Part shown: positions 47,304 to 58,296 of the stretch, in pieces | How positions within the stretch are numbered: position 1 is the first letter of the stretch | Layout: every line of letters starts with the position of its first letter | Source of the DNA: Chrysemys picta bellii | Lineage: Eukaryota > Chordata > Testudines > Emydidae | Assembly (NCBI RefSeq): GCF_011386835.1 | Contig: NC_088795.1 | Coordinates: forward strand, 121,041,434-121,105,433 | Length of the DNA stretch: 64,000 nt | Reading direction: 5' to 3' | Notes under the pieces: generated by a model | What the model was told of the DNA's origin: nothing | The model's input: only the letters and a program-made list of their open reading frames with translations | Database searches by the model: none | Program-made: the position numbers and the translations under genes

Positions 47304-47699
47304 TTAGCAGGATGTATGGTGTGTTACAAATTGTTGTAATGAGCCATAAAAATCATTGTCTCTGTTAAATCCATGTTTTTTTGTACCCAGCAGAGTTATG
47401 AATTTAAGTTCCCAGGCTTGTCTTTTCAAGATGTTATACAGATTTCCTTTGAAGACAAGGACTGAGAGGTCAGATATGAAGTGATTGCTTTGTGAAAAAA
47501 GTGTTCGCCCACAGGCGATATGGTGTTTTTCTCTTATTTTTCTGTGTGTGTTCAATTGAGAACATAGTGATTGTCTGTTTTCACCCATGTTGTTGTTGGA
47601 ACATTTGATGCACTGGATGAGGTACACCGCATGTAGTAATAGGCATGTGTAGGACCCATTGATCTTGAAAGGTGTGTTGTTGGGGGTATTGATCATCAT
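47304..47699 (-). pseudogene. GIY-YIG endonuclease remnant of Penelope-like element
   Basis: AVYLIQCIKCSNNN, GENRQSLCSQLNTHR, SDLSVLVFKGN, KRQAWELKFI and KHGFNRDNDF align in order with Penelope GIY-YIG domains (degenerate GIY as VYLI, conserved Arg/His region and Glu of WELKFI). The YVG part of the second strand is damaged. It lies about 100 bp upstream of the shared 3' tail. Confidence 0.85.
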
Positions 47700-48129
47700 A
47701 GCAGTGGAGATATATCTGAATGTGTTGCATATGTTGTTCTGGCAGGGTCTGGTGCTGCTTTGAGTTGGTGTGTCCTTGTCTTTGGGGAGCTTGCTTCTGA
47801 TAATGAGGGTGGAGTGGTTGGGAGGTTGGTTGAAGGCCAGAAGAGGGGGTTCAGAAAAAGATTTATTTCAAGATGTAGTCCGCATCAAGGCTGGGTTGTA
47901 ACTATTTGATGATACCCTGTATGGGTGTCAATGTGGGATGGTAGGTGTCAACTAGGGGAGTATGGTCAGTGGTTTTTTTTTTTTTTTCTGTATTGAAGCT
48001 GGTTCTGTTGCGGTATTTGGGTGGCCCTTTGCATGATGCAATCTACTTCTCTGGTGGAGTGCCTTATTTAATGAAGGTTGTTTTAAGTGTGTACCCGAGA
48101 CTTTCTCTTCAGAGCATATTCTGTGATGT

Positions 48130-48456
48130 CTAAGGGCCTGGCTGTAGATAACAGATTTCTTGGTGTGTCTGGGGTTGTGGCTGGATCCGTGAAGGTAGGT
48201 GTGGTGATCCTTGAGGTTTCTTGAATATAGTCATTTGTAGAGTTCCATTGTTGAAGGTGATAATGGTGTCCATGAAGTTGATGTTAGTATGGGAGTGTTC
48301 TAGAGAGAGTTTGATGGATGGGTAGTGGTTGTTAAAGTTGTGGTGGAAATCTATGAGCAAGTTTAGGTTGTCTGTCCAGAGGATTAAAATATACTTAATG
48401 TATAACACTGGTTTCATTGTGCATTTTCCCAGAAATTCTTCCTCAAGGTGGCTCAC
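48130..48456 (-). pseudogene. Penelope-like palm/thumb fragment, catalytic site lost
   Basis: Starts within LEEEFLGKC and has YIKYILILWT where family members carry a YIDD-type motif; both catalytic Asp residues are replaced. A downstream INFMDTIIT block matches the thumb-adjacent region. The enzyme cannot be functional. Confidence 0.75.
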
Positions 48457-48479
48457 GAAGAGGTGGCCACAATGGCATT

Positions 48480-48695
48480 TTAGGGAACCATCCTAGTACT
48501 CATGGCTGTCCCCATGGTTTGGAAAAAGTGTTTGTTGTTGAATGCAAAACTTTTGCGGGTGAGGATGAAATGGATGAATTTGGTGATGTGGTTGGGGTGG
48601 ATTTCTGAATGTCGCATATTATCTTGTCGGTATTTGAGACAGGCAGCAATGCTATCATGGTGAGGGATATTAATGTATAGGGAGGTGACATCCAT
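48480..48695 (-). pseudogene. Penelope-like reverse transcriptase fragment
   Basis: MDVTSLYINIPHHDSI and KSFAFNNKHFFQTMGTAMST are reverse-transcriptase motifs A and B of Penelope-like elements. The first catalytic Asp (DVTSLY) is retained. Confidence 0.85.
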
Positions 48696-49011
48696 TGTGG
48701 CAAGGATAGTGTTCTGAGGGAGGTTGTTAATGTGGTGGAGTTTCTGGAGGAAGTTGGTTGTGTCCTGGAGGAAACTGGCCCTTTGTGTGCTCTGTGGTTT
48801 GAGGATGGTTATTATGATATTCTTGGTACTTATTCAGTAAGAGTGCCATGGCCAGGTATGATGGGTCTCCCTGGGTTCCCTGGTTTATGTATCCTGGGAA
48901 GCATGTAGCAGGTCCATGGGATGAGATTGTAGAGCTTTTCTTAGAGTTGTTTGGGGAACGATTTGGTGATGTCTTTAAAATCCTGTGTGGATTGTTGGGT
49001 GGGGTCTTCTT

Positions 49012-49323
49012 TTAGTTCTCTAGTCTAGGAGGTGTCAGAGAGTTGGCCTTGTTGATGTAGTCATCACAATTAAGGACTATAATGGTGCCCCCTTGGTCTG
49101 ATGGTTTGATCACTATCTGGTGGTTGGATTTCAGGGACTGTATAGCTATCCTTTTGGTAGTGGAAAGATTGTGGTGGAGGTAATATTTGTTGAGGATTTC
49201 ACAGTTGTTTTCTGTAGCAATTGATGTAAAATGATCCAGTGTATGTTTTTTTCTGATGCATTCAGTCAGATGATTCTTTCTTATGACTGTCAGTGGGGAT
49301 GTTGTCATTGTGGATGATAGCAT
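49012..49323 (-). pseudogene. Penelope-like ORF, N-terminal fragment
   Basis: 103 codons containing the hallmark IVIKPSDQGGTIIVL and DDYINKAN, the conserved block before the reverse-transcriptase fingers in Penelope-like proteins. Isolated from the downstream part by frame breaks. Confidence 0.8.
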
Positions 49324-49631
49324 CTTTGCGTTATGTTAGTGAAAGACTTCTTTTAGTTCTTCACATGTTAGTATGGTATCAGATTCTGTGGTTGGGCAGA
49401 AGTTCAGTCCTTTGGAGAGTACAAATACTTCAGTCCCAGTTAGGAGTAGTCTTAATAGATTGGTGACGTTGGAGTGTCCACGTGGAGGGTCCTGGTGTTG
49501 TGGTTTCTCTTGGAGGTGGTGTTTTGTTGTAGTTGGGTCCCCTTTTTTTGTGTATGTTGGGTGGCTGTCAACAGTTTCTTTGATAGTTGTTTTGGGTTTC
49601 CTGCATGATATAAAATATATTACTTCACCTA

Positions 49632-50087
49632 GTGTCAGGAATGAGGGCCCGCAGTTGCACCTGCCCAGTCACCGGGCAACCAATCAGCGCAGCTGGGCCA
49701 CAGCAGAATCACCTGATAGGCTAAGGCAATCAGATGGCTTGCTCTTAAGTACGAGAGCTGTAGAGGATTAGTTGCTGCTTGATGCCTTCGCCCATGGATT
49801 CTCTGTCTCCCTGTGCTCACCTCACTTCAAGCTCTGCTCCTGCTCTGCTTTGACTCTGCCTTGCACCCAGCCTTCTTCCAGTCCTGTCCTGGCCTTGCTC
49901 CTGTCTTGGCACCAGTGCTGCTCCTATCTTCCCTGACTCCAGATAATCCCGTTCTGACACTCAGCTCTGATTCCTGGCTTTGGACTCTGTCACTAGGCCT
50001 AACTTCTGCTCTGACCACAACCCAGTCTCTTGACAGCTACCTTGCCCCTCTCATATCCGGGGACTGCTATGGCTACAACAAAATTGT
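49632..50087 (+). repeat. Candidate LTR-like repeat
   Basis: TGTCAGGAATG start and CTACAACA end have TG..CA termini. A CCAAT box (GCAACCAATCAGCGC) lies at the start, followed by a C/T-rich region of repeated CCTGCTCTG and CTTGCTCCTG units. It abuts the Penelope-like element. No target duplication was found. Confidence 0.35.
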
Positions 50088-50400
50088 AAAAAACATTTAA
50101 AATGATTTTAAAATACCCTGTAGTTTTGAAGATAAACACATGAGAGCAAAGTTAAGGTTGAATTATCAATCTCAAATCTGCATTGAATGAGTTCTGAGTA
50201 CTTGATTTCTGAGCCTTAACATTGCATTCATGCTATTTTTTTTGTATGGACACACTAATTAGTGTTGGTAACTCCCTGTATTCAACAATTTGCAACAATT
50301 TGCAAATGGAGGTCAATTCAAATGGAGAATCCCTGAACTCCACCCATGGAAAACTCAACTCAGATCCTGGTTTGAACTTCCCAGTTCAGGCTTATGTTTC
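50088..50400. other. Unassigned stretch
   Basis: AT-rich, with CAACAATTTG directly repeated near 50284-50304. Nothing else recognised. Confidence 0.4.
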
Positions 50401-50401
50401 G

Positions 50402-50560
50402 TAGAATCATAGTATATTGGGGTTGGAAGGGACCTCAGGAGGTCATCTAGTCCAACCCCCTGCTCAAAGCAGGACCAATCCCCAGACAGATTTTTACCCC
50501 AGTTCCCTAAATGGCCCCCTGGGTTTAGTAGGCCAATGCTCAAACCACTGAGCTATCCCT
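50402..50560 (-). mobile_element. tRNA-derived SINE with CR1 tail
   Basis: On the minus strand it begins GGGATAGCTCAGTGGTTTGA, a tRNA head with a canonical A box. A short body follows, then GGGGGTTGGACTAGATGACC, TCCTGAGGTCCCTTCCAACC and an ATGATTCTACGA end, which is the CR1 3' terminus. This matches the tortoise Pol III SINE design, in which the LINE-like tail lets CR1 machinery mobilise it. The B-box segment (about 20-25 bp after CCCAGGG) appears deleted. Confidence 0.85.
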
Positions 50561-50714
50561 TGAACTCTGGGTCTTCACTCCAATGAATCTTGAGAGAGTT
50601 GGTCCGAAGTCAGAATTTCACAGCTTCTGTACTGTCAACACCTAAACTACCAATTGCTTCTTTTATTACAGAGGAAACTCCATCTGTTGCCAAAAGGTAA
50701 CGCTGTTTTTTAAA

Positions 50715-50791
50715 AAAGAACAGTCTCTATGGTGCCACAAGTACTCCTGTTCTTTTTGCGGATACAGACTAACACGGCTGCTACTCTGAAA
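50715..50791 (-). mobile_element. Penelope-type 3' end insertion, short
   Basis: GGTGCCACAAGTACTCCTGT and GATACAGACTAACACGGCTG are the reverse complement of the unit at 41986-42117. Flanks GCTGTTTTTTAAA (50702-50714) and GCTGTTTTTTTTAAA (50792-50806) look like a target duplication. Confidence 0.8.
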
Positions 50792-50806
50792 GCTGTTTTT
50801 TTTAAA

Positions 50807-51685
50807 TCCTCAAATAAAACACTGGTATTCAGAAAGTCAACCAGATACTGATGTGTTTTTATTACTGTAAGTTCAAAGTGGTAGTTTATTGTGCTGTATT
50901 TCCACTTCAAAACTTTCAGATATTGTGTTTGAAAAGGCACTCTGCATGTTCATATTTTAACAGTCACAGTCATCATACCATAGCTAAATGATATTGTACT
51001 TCAAGGTCTCTTTTTGTTTGATTCCGCATAGGTCACACAGTAGTTGTAAAATGACTGGACACTTGGTATTTACAGAGCTTTTCAGTCAATAAAGGAGGTG
51101 CTTTCAAGCCTCTTTCAGTGAGCAATTTTTTGAAAGGCAATAGATAAGTATGCAAAATATGGCTTTTAGTACTAGACATCAAAGTATTCTAACAACGCGA
51201 TGGCATGCAAGAGCTAATCTCAGTTGGTTCATGATGTTACCAGAAAGTGAAATCTATAGGACAGTCTTTTGCAAATAATAAAGACAATTTTTTCCTTGGA
51301 TTATGTGGATTCAGAGGGCCCGATTCCCCTCTCACTTTGGTGTAAATCAGTTGTGCCTCGAATGAAGTTGATGGAGTTGCACCAGTGTGAGAGGAAGAGA
51401 ATGAGGCCCTAAAACTCTATTGTATTTATATTACAGGGAAAATAATTCAAACCAGAGAAGATGCTCTGCCTATCTATCCTGAACTCACTGCTGTTAGTAG
51501 AAGACCATTTCCATTATTCAACCAATTTTTTACATTCCCTTTAGTAGTCTTTTGGTCTTTCAAGACAGGTGTCACTATTGATCCACAGCATACCATGCTT
51601 ATGGTTAGTTTGAACTATCTAGATATTCCTTGGGTACGAAATATGAATATGCATTAAAAAGGTTCTTACATTATATAGGGTCTGA
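50807..51685. other. Unassigned stretch
   Basis: No gene recognised. GGGCCCGATTCCCCTCTCAC / GTGTGAGAGGAAGAGAATGA at 51318-51405 is a palindromic, MITE-like repeat. Confidence 0.4.
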
Positions 51686-51689
51686 CCCT

Positions 51690-51797
51690 GAGAACGGTGG
51701 TTGTGCAAGAGAAAGTCACTGGCAACCCAAGAAGAGTAAGAGGTGACTGGACTAGAAGACCTTTTGAGGTCCCTTCCAGGCCTACAATTCTATGATA
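51690..51797 (+). mobile_element. CR1 3' end fragment
   Basis: GACTGGACTAGAAGACCTTT, GAGGTCCCTTCCAGGCCTAC and ATTCTATGATA match the CR1 3' terminus. Very short. Confidence 0.8.
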
Positions 51798-52395
51798 TGG
51801 AATCATTCAAGGCCTGTAGAGGGGAAAAAATGGGTCAAAATTGGTCAAAGCAGAACGAGTTAATATTGCCCAAATGAGCTATGGGGAATAATAGGAGCTC
51901 ATGCAAATATAAAAGGGCGAAGAGACATCCTAGAAAGACAGACAGAAAGCTCATTAGTAATGAGTAGATGGGTGTTTATAAAACATTCAGAAAATCATGG
52001 TTAATTTTGTGAGTATGTTTTTAAACATTAGACCCAGAGACTCATTTTTATTTTTTTTCTTGAGAGGCCATTTCCACTTTGGGCTCAGCAAATGAGGAAT
52101 TGTATAGCTAGCTGGTGTGCCAATCTCGCTAAGCACCAAATACAAGAGTTATAAGGTGTCATTGTTATCAAGGTAAGCCTGTTGTTCTCTGCCCAATCTC
52201 TGGGGGAAGTTTTATTCCTTCGCCTAGAGATATAACTTGCCAGTCAGCTGAATGCTACTTCTGTTGAAAGAATGCCTTTTCATTGTGCTCTAAAGGAGGA
52301 TAGAGATGAACTCATTCTATTTTTTTTTGCAGGGCATCCTAAATTATAATTGATGAGAAACTCCACACATAGGAAATGTTAAATCAAAACACATT
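51798..52395. other. Unassigned stretch
   Basis: No gene or repeat family recognised. Confidence 0.4.
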
Positions 52396-52402
52396 AGGCC
52401 AA

Positions 52403-52505
52403 ATTTTCAAAGATATTTAGGCACATCAAGATGCAAATAGATGTCGATGTCCTTTTGAAAACCCCACATTTAGGCATCTTGATGTGCCTAAATACCTTTT
52501 GAAAA
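52403..52505. repeat. Hairpin MITE, TATTTAGGCACATC family
   Basis: Arms TTTTCAAAGATATTTAGGCA / CATCAAGATGC (52403-52434) and GCATCTTGATGTGCCTAAAT / ACCTTTTGAAAA (52474-52505) are inverted repeats with a loop of about 39 bp. Confidence 0.85.
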
Positions 52506-53960
52506 CATAGCCCCGGGGGCCTAATTTTGAGTTACTCCATTGCTGAGCTTGAGGCAAATGGGAGCGGGGCGGTCCAAGAAGGTGACTTTAAACCACCATT
52601 GCACTCCTAGTATTCTGGGGCCATTCAGGTGCTTATCTTGCCATCTAATGTAAATTAGAGCAGCATTAGAGGTGCGCTAATTTATGCTTTGCTTTCCATG
52701 GCCCTCACTGAGCTCTGGAATCAGAAACTAGCTGAAGTCTAGTGCTTTTCAACTATGCTACCTCCTCATTAGCTTCATCGTACCTTACCGTAGTTAGTTA
52801 GTGAAGGAATGTCAAGTTGAGGATGAGGAACTTAAATTGGATTTGGTATTGAACGGGGGATACAGGGAAGTGAACTGAACACCAGAGTGATATGCTTAGA
52901 TCTCCCTGTTCCACTCAAGAGACATGCCACTGTGACTGGGACCAGCTGCAGTTTTTATGTCTGCCTGAGCCAGCCACAAGCAAAGCACAATTACCTACTC
53001 AGTGTCCTGGATTGTGGGTTTAATCTGCAATAACAAAACCTTTCCTTTTCCCTTCCTCTATCTTCTCAGAGATCGATTGAGCCTCCCATAAGAGCCTGGC
53101 CCTCTTGGAACTTGAGAGTTCCCGTCTCACAGTGTGAGAAGCACAAAGAACTTTTTCGATCTTCAGAGCATAATGAAATAGATCATTATGGGTTCTTGTT
53201 TTTCACTTAATAAAGAATTAGCTATTTGAAGCAAAGGACATTCTGTGGCGATTCACTTTGCAGCAAAGCTATGAAGGAGGAATAATGCAACAGACAATCA
53301 TTGTCTCATAGTCTACGCAGAAGGCTATGATTAAACCCTATGCTATGGTTGGCTGAATTTTGAGGGAAAAAAAGGGCAAGAGAACGAGAGATGAAGCACA
53401 GACAGTAAGAAACTGCAACTGCACTGTTCTCTTGGATAGCAGACTCCCTCGTCTCTCAGATATGCATTCTTGACAATCACCAAAGAGAATTTCAAGTAAT
53501 TTCCAGTTTTTTTAATAGAATGGCTTGGCATTTAAAGAGGCTAGGCTGCCCGTGACTCATGCCCTGTTTACTTCACCATCGATCCTGACAGTCAGAATGC
53601 TGCATTGAGTAACTAAGGGTGCCTGTACAGAGCAACAGTATTAGTTTTTCTTTAAAAATCTATTGTATGTTAACTACCAGCAGTATGTTTAGTTCCACTC
53701 TAGACACAGAGCCTGATTCTCCTCTGACTTACCCCTGTGAGATCAGAAGTAATTCCAGTGAGGTCAGTGGAGTCAATTGGTGTAAAGTGAGGGGAGAGTC
53801 AAGCCCCCCATAGTGTATGCTTTTTTTATAATAGTAATGGCCAAATTCTGATACCTGTGAGCAGAACCTTACTCCACAAGGCATCACCGTTAAAGTCAAT
53901 GGGTCAGCTTGTGGAGCAAGGTGCTACTCAACCTACATTTTAATTTATGATAAAACTGGG
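52506..53960. other. Unassigned stretch
   Basis: No gene. GCCTGATTCTCCTCTGACTT near 53710 and GGCCAAATTCTGATACCTGT near 53840 begin old palindromic MITE-like repeats. Confidence 0.4.
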
Positions 53961-53967
53961 CATATTT

Positions 53968-54367
53968 TTTCTTCAGAAAAGAAGACTGGGGAAGGGGGGA
54001 ATATGATAACATTTTTCAAATATATTAAGGCCTGTTATGAAGAGGACTGTGATCCATTGTTCTCCAGGTCCACTCTAGGTAGGACAAGAAATCATCAGTT
54101 TAAATTGCAGCACAGGAGATTTAGATTAGATATGAGGAAAATCTGTCTAACTATAAGGATAGGGGATGGATCACTTGAGGATTACCTGTTCTCTTCATTC
54201 CCTCTGAAGGATTGGCCGCTATTGGAAGACAGGAGACCGTGCTAGATGGACCATTGGTCTGACCAGTATAGCCGTTCTTATGTTCTTCTGATAGTTAAGT
54301 ACTGGAATAGGCTTCCAAGGGAGGCTGTGGAATCCCCATCATTTGAGGTTTTTAGCACAGGTTAGAC
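53968..54367 (+). mobile_element. CR1 LINE fragment, 5' part of a split copy
   Basis: Decayed ORF2 C-terminal coding (MITFFKYIKACYEEDC, RNHQFKLQHRRFRLDMRK) followed by CR1 3' sequences. It resumes after the hAT insertion at 55326 and ends with the CR1 3' terminus. The copy seems to contain an extra internal TAGATGGACCATTGGTCTGA / TTCTTATGTTCTTCTG piece, suggesting two overlapping CR1 subfamilies. Confidence 0.8.
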
Positions 54368-55325
54368 CAGTGGTCACGAACGCATCCATCGTCATCGACG
54401 GTCGATCCTGGGGACTCTCCCAGTCGATCGTGATCTCCGGCAGTGCAGTGGGGCTGCTGCTAAGACAGGCTCCCTGCCTGCTGCGGCCTCACACCACTCT
54501 CGGAAATGGCCAGCACGCCCCCCGCCACCTGGCCCCGGGGATCAGGGGCAGGGGTCTCTGTGAGCTGCTGCTGCCTGCAAGCACCGCCACCGCAGCTTCC
54601 ATTGACCGGGAAAGGGGAACTGTGGCCAATGGGAGCTTTGGGGGTGGTGCCTGCAGGGAGGGGCAGTGCACAGAGGCATGTGCCCCCCAGCCCTCTTCCC
54701 AAGGGACTCAGAGGCACATTGGCCCCTTCCAGAAGTGGTGTGGGGCTAGGGCAGGCAGGGAGTCTGCCTTAGCCTTGCTGTGCCACTGACTGGGAGTGGC
54801 CCACAGTAAGTGCCACCTGGCAGGAGGCCGCACTCCAACCCCCAGCCCTGAGCCACCTCCCAGAGCCAGCACCCCATGCCCCCTCCTGCATCCTGAACCC
54901 CCTCCTCCACCCCGAGCCCCAGCTTTGACCCCCTCTCCCAGAGCCAGCACCCCATACCCCCTCCTGCACCCAACCCCCCTGCCCCAGCTCTGACCCCCGC
55001 CCCGAGCCAGCAACCCACAGCTCCTCCTGCACCCCAACACTCTGCCCAAGCCTGGATCCTGTTCCTGCACCCCAGTCCCCGGCTCAGCCCAGAGCCTCCT
55101 CCCACACTGTAAACCCCTTGGCCCCAGCCCAGAGCCCACACCCCCTCCTGAACCCCAACCTCCTGCCCCAGCCCGGTGAAAGTGAGTGAGGGTGCGGGAG
55201 AGTGAGCGGAGAGATGGGGAGGATGAAGTGAGCGGGGCAGGGCTTTGGGGAAGGGGCAGGATAGATCCTGGTTTGCCTTTAAATTCAAAAACTGATCTTG
55301 GGCGTAAAAAGGTTGGAGACCACTG
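54368..55325. mobile_element. 958-bp hAT element inserted into CR1
   Basis: Ends CAGTGGTCACGAACGC and GGTTGGAGACCACTG (imperfect inverted repeats), perfect 8-bp duplication GGTTAGAC (54360-54367, 55326-55333). GC-rich interior with two parts: about 54480-54790 and the CCCCAGCCC/AGAGCCAGCACCCC repeat region at 54835-55160. The latter yields a spurious 256-codon minus-strand frame. Confidence 0.93.
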
Positions 55326-55333
55326 GGTTAGAC

Positions 55334-55441
55334 AAACATCTGTAAGGGATGGTCTAGAAAGGTATAGCTGATTCTGCTTTGTTGTAATGGGCTGGACTAG
55401 ATGACCTCTCCAGGTCCCTCCCAGCCCTACATTTCTATGAT
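55334..55441 (+). mobile_element. CR1 LINE 3' end, second part of split copy
   Basis: Continues the CR1 interrupted at 54367: GGGCTGGACTAGATGACCTC, CAGGTCCCTCCCAGCCCTAC and ATTTCTATGATGAT terminus. Confidence 0.9.
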
Positions 55442-56944
55442 GATAAAAGATTGTGGTATATGTTGGCTTGCAGAACAATTTTTTTTAGCCAGTTTTGTGG
55501 CTTGAAAAGGCTGCTAGAATTTTTGATGTCACTTTGACTTTTTCAGTTACTTATCAGGATGCGTGACAAAGTCAGACCTGACAACTATAAGAGAGTGGTG
55601 GAAGGCAGGTATATCTGCTCTAGAATGGTGAAAGCCTTTTTTCCTGTGAACTGAAAAGAAGTTACCTCAGGTTAATTAGAGACATATAAGTCCAATTAAG
55701 GGTTGCAGGTGACCTTTAAAAACCTCTCTTCTGGTGAGAGAAGGGGAGGAGGAATGAGAAACAAGCTGTAATAGGGAGAAAAGGCTTCTCCTAGGTAGCG
55801 GGCTGTTCTTCTTCCTATAGGGGAAACACTGAGTTTACTTTTGTTTAGGGAAGAGCTGCTAAACAGAAGCCAGCATAATAAGCAATGCTCTGGTGGGGAA
55901 AGGAAATGTATATCTTTTGTGTTGTGAGTTTAGGAGAACTACTTGGACCTATCCTGAGGCCTACATTGTAAGTAAACCAAAAGTTCAGATTTAAAAACCT
56001 CCAGAATAGGACTGATTTACTTCAGGGCTCACCCACTGACTCAATGGAAGAAAATCTCAAGGATGCCTGTGGACCACTCATGTAAGGAAAAACAAACAAA
56101 CAGAAGGAACAGCCAGGGAATTTGTAGGCCTTCATTTTACAATGGGATCCAAGTGGGCATATCTTGCATCCAGGTGTATCTGACTGCAGGACTGGGGTCT
56201 TACTTAGTGTTCAATATAAGTGTTTGATTTAGTTTTTCCACAAGTCAATCAGTCTGAGAGTGATAAGAGCTTAGATTAGGAATGGTCAGAAATTAATTTT
56301 CCATCAAACCTATTTTTCAATAGAAAATTCACTTAATGACTTTTAGTGAGTGGGGGGGGGGGGGAAGTCTGACTTCCACAATGTTCAGTTTGGTTGAAAT
56401 TTTTTAGTTTTTTGCCAAAAGGTGAAATTGTGTGTGTAAACTCCTCTTTCCTGCCCCTCCCAATCCTCTGATCAGCTGTAGCTTGGATTCCTAGTAGATG
56501 ATAGAACATTTTTAACCCTTAGAAGGAAAAGTTAGGGCTCTCATTGGTGAAGCTCTCCAAGGCAATACCAATAATATAGTAGTAATTCTTCTGCCACCGT
56601 GCATGTGGTCACATTTCTCATGGCTCGAGCTTCTGGAGATCTTGAAGCATAAATACTTATCAGTAACCCTCACCAGCAACTCTCAGAAGCTTGTGAATGC
56701 AGACAGGCTCCCACTTCCCTCACATTCCATCCTCACAAAATAATTTGGAGAAAACACAGGTCCTTCCCAAATTCTTTCCTGGCAGTGGGGAATTCCCTTC
56801 TGTCCACTCTTGGGAACTCTCTTCTCAGAGACCCTTTGGCCTTAAAACAAACAGAGCAGAGTTTTAGCTCCCAGCCTCTAACTGAGCTCCTTGAAAATGT
56901 ATCTCTTCCTTCCTCCCTGTACTCCAGACGTGATGAGGCAATCA
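55442..56944. other. Unassigned stretch
   Basis: No gene or repeat family recognised apart from a 14-base G run at 56352-56365. Confidence 0.4.
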
Positions 56945-56952
56945 CTCTATCT

Positions 56953-57356
56953 CAGCGGCTCTCAATCTTTCCAGACTACTGTACCCCTTTCAAAAGTCTG
57001 ATTTGTCTTGTGTACCCCCAAATTTCACCTCACTTAAACTTACAAAATCAGACATAAAAATACAGGAGTGTCACAGCATACTATTACTGAAAAATTGCTG
57101 ACTTTCTCATTTTTTACCATATAAGTATAAAATAAATCAATTGGAATATAAAATATTGTACTTACATTTCAGTGTACACTATACGGAGCAGTATAAACAA
57201 ATCCTTGTCTCTATGAAATTTTAGTTGGTACTGACTTCGCTAGTGCTTTTTATGTACACTGTTGTAAAACTAGGCAAATATCTAGATGAGTCGATGAACC
57301 CGGTGGAAGACCACTACAAAACTCCAGGGGTACACATACCCCTGGTTGAGAAACTG
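56953..57356. mobile_element. 404-bp hAT element
   Basis: Ends CAGCGGCTCTCAATC and GGTTGAGAAACTG, perfect 8-bp duplication CTCTATCT (56945-56952, 57357-57364). AT-rich interior, related by its ends to family B at 7550-7820. Confidence 0.92.
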
Positions 57357-57481
57357 CTCTATCTCATGTAGAATATTGTTACAAAATGTCCCCTACATTA
57401 TGTATCAATTTCAAGTTAGGTCAATTTTGGATGTAAACTCCTCAGAGATAGTCTTAAATTATAACAGCACATTAGTTTCTT

Positions 57482-57742
57482 AAGGCTTGTTTACACGCAC
57501 AAGTTTTGCTGCTTTAACAATATTAGTACAATCCCCCTAGTATGGATGCAGTTATAAGGGTGCTTTGTGTGGGTAGAGTTATTCCTGGATAGGAAGGGGC
57601 ATAATCTATATCAGAGTAAGGCACCTATATTCTGGTATAACTGCATCCACGCTAAGGGGTGTACTGATAGCTATTCCAGTAAAAAATAATACTGCTAACC
57701 AAAATAGCTATATTGGTTCAAAAACTATGTGTAGCTCAAGCT
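57482..57742. mobile_element. GTCTACAC-type MITE
   Basis: Starts AAGGCTTGTTTACACGCACA and ends GTGTAGCTCAAGCTT. Internal inverted TACAATCCCCCTAGTATGGA / TGCATCCACGCTAAGGGGTG. No coding capacity. Confidence 0.65.
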
Positions 57743-58287
57743 TCAGAAACTCCTCTTTTTTCCCCTATTCGAACAATAACTTTAGGGTTTTTCTTTTTCC
57801 TAAACGCAATCTGACCTGCCTGCTAAGCCCTGGCAGCATAACTTGTTTTTACCTCTGCTGTATCATACTTTCAACAGAAGGAAGAAGTGATACATAAGTT
57901 AACAGTAACAAATAGGTCAACGGTTGTGTGACAAGTATGAAAGCAATTCCCATTTGGCTATCAAGCATAGAACGTGGATTGCAAAGCTAAGCATTTATAG
58001 GTCTTTTTTAAAGCTGTTTTGCAGTATGGTACATAGAATCATATGTTTGCCTGTTAAAACTCAAAGCTTAATTGGAAAAGCATGCCCCTTTGGTATTCAG
58101 TTTTAAAATATGGAAGGAGTCAGCAGGGAAGCTAGAGCAAGGTTCACAAGTCTGATCCTGCTCTGGTTTATTGAGGAAAACTGCCCATTCCAGATCTCCT
58201 GTTTGCAGATAATGAAGTGGAGGCACTGTTGGAAATTTAAGGTGTCAACCGATTGAATGATGAAACAGTTGTAGAACAAGAAGTCAC
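57743..58287. other. Unassigned AT-rich stretch
   Basis: No gene or repeat recognised. Confidence 0.4.
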
Positions 58288-58296
58288 TGGAACTGG

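Larger units (their letters stand above)
47095..49600 (-). mobile_element. Penelope-like retroelement, decayed, about 2.5 kb
   Basis: Reading 5' to 3' on the minus strand: an N-terminal block IVIKPSDQGG with DDYINKAN, a reverse-transcriptase block DVTSLYINIPH with KSFAFNNKHFF and GTAMSTRM, a palm remnant, a GIY-YIG-type endonuclease (AVYLIQCIKC to FNRDNDF), then a 3' tail ending near 47095 with CCAATAAAAGATATTACCTC. This order (reverse transcriptase before GIY-YIG) is diagnostic of Penelope-like elements. The coding is broken into several frames with stops, so it is inactive. Confidence 0.88.

Noticed and set aside
49373..49771. 132-codon + strand frame
   Set aside because: Antisense to the 5' part of the Penelope-like element and runs into an LTR-like repeat.
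54708..55478. 256-codon minus-strand frame
   Set aside because: It lies almost wholly in the GC-rich, tandemly repetitive interior of the hAT element; its Gly-rich composition reflects C-rich DNA, not a protein family.
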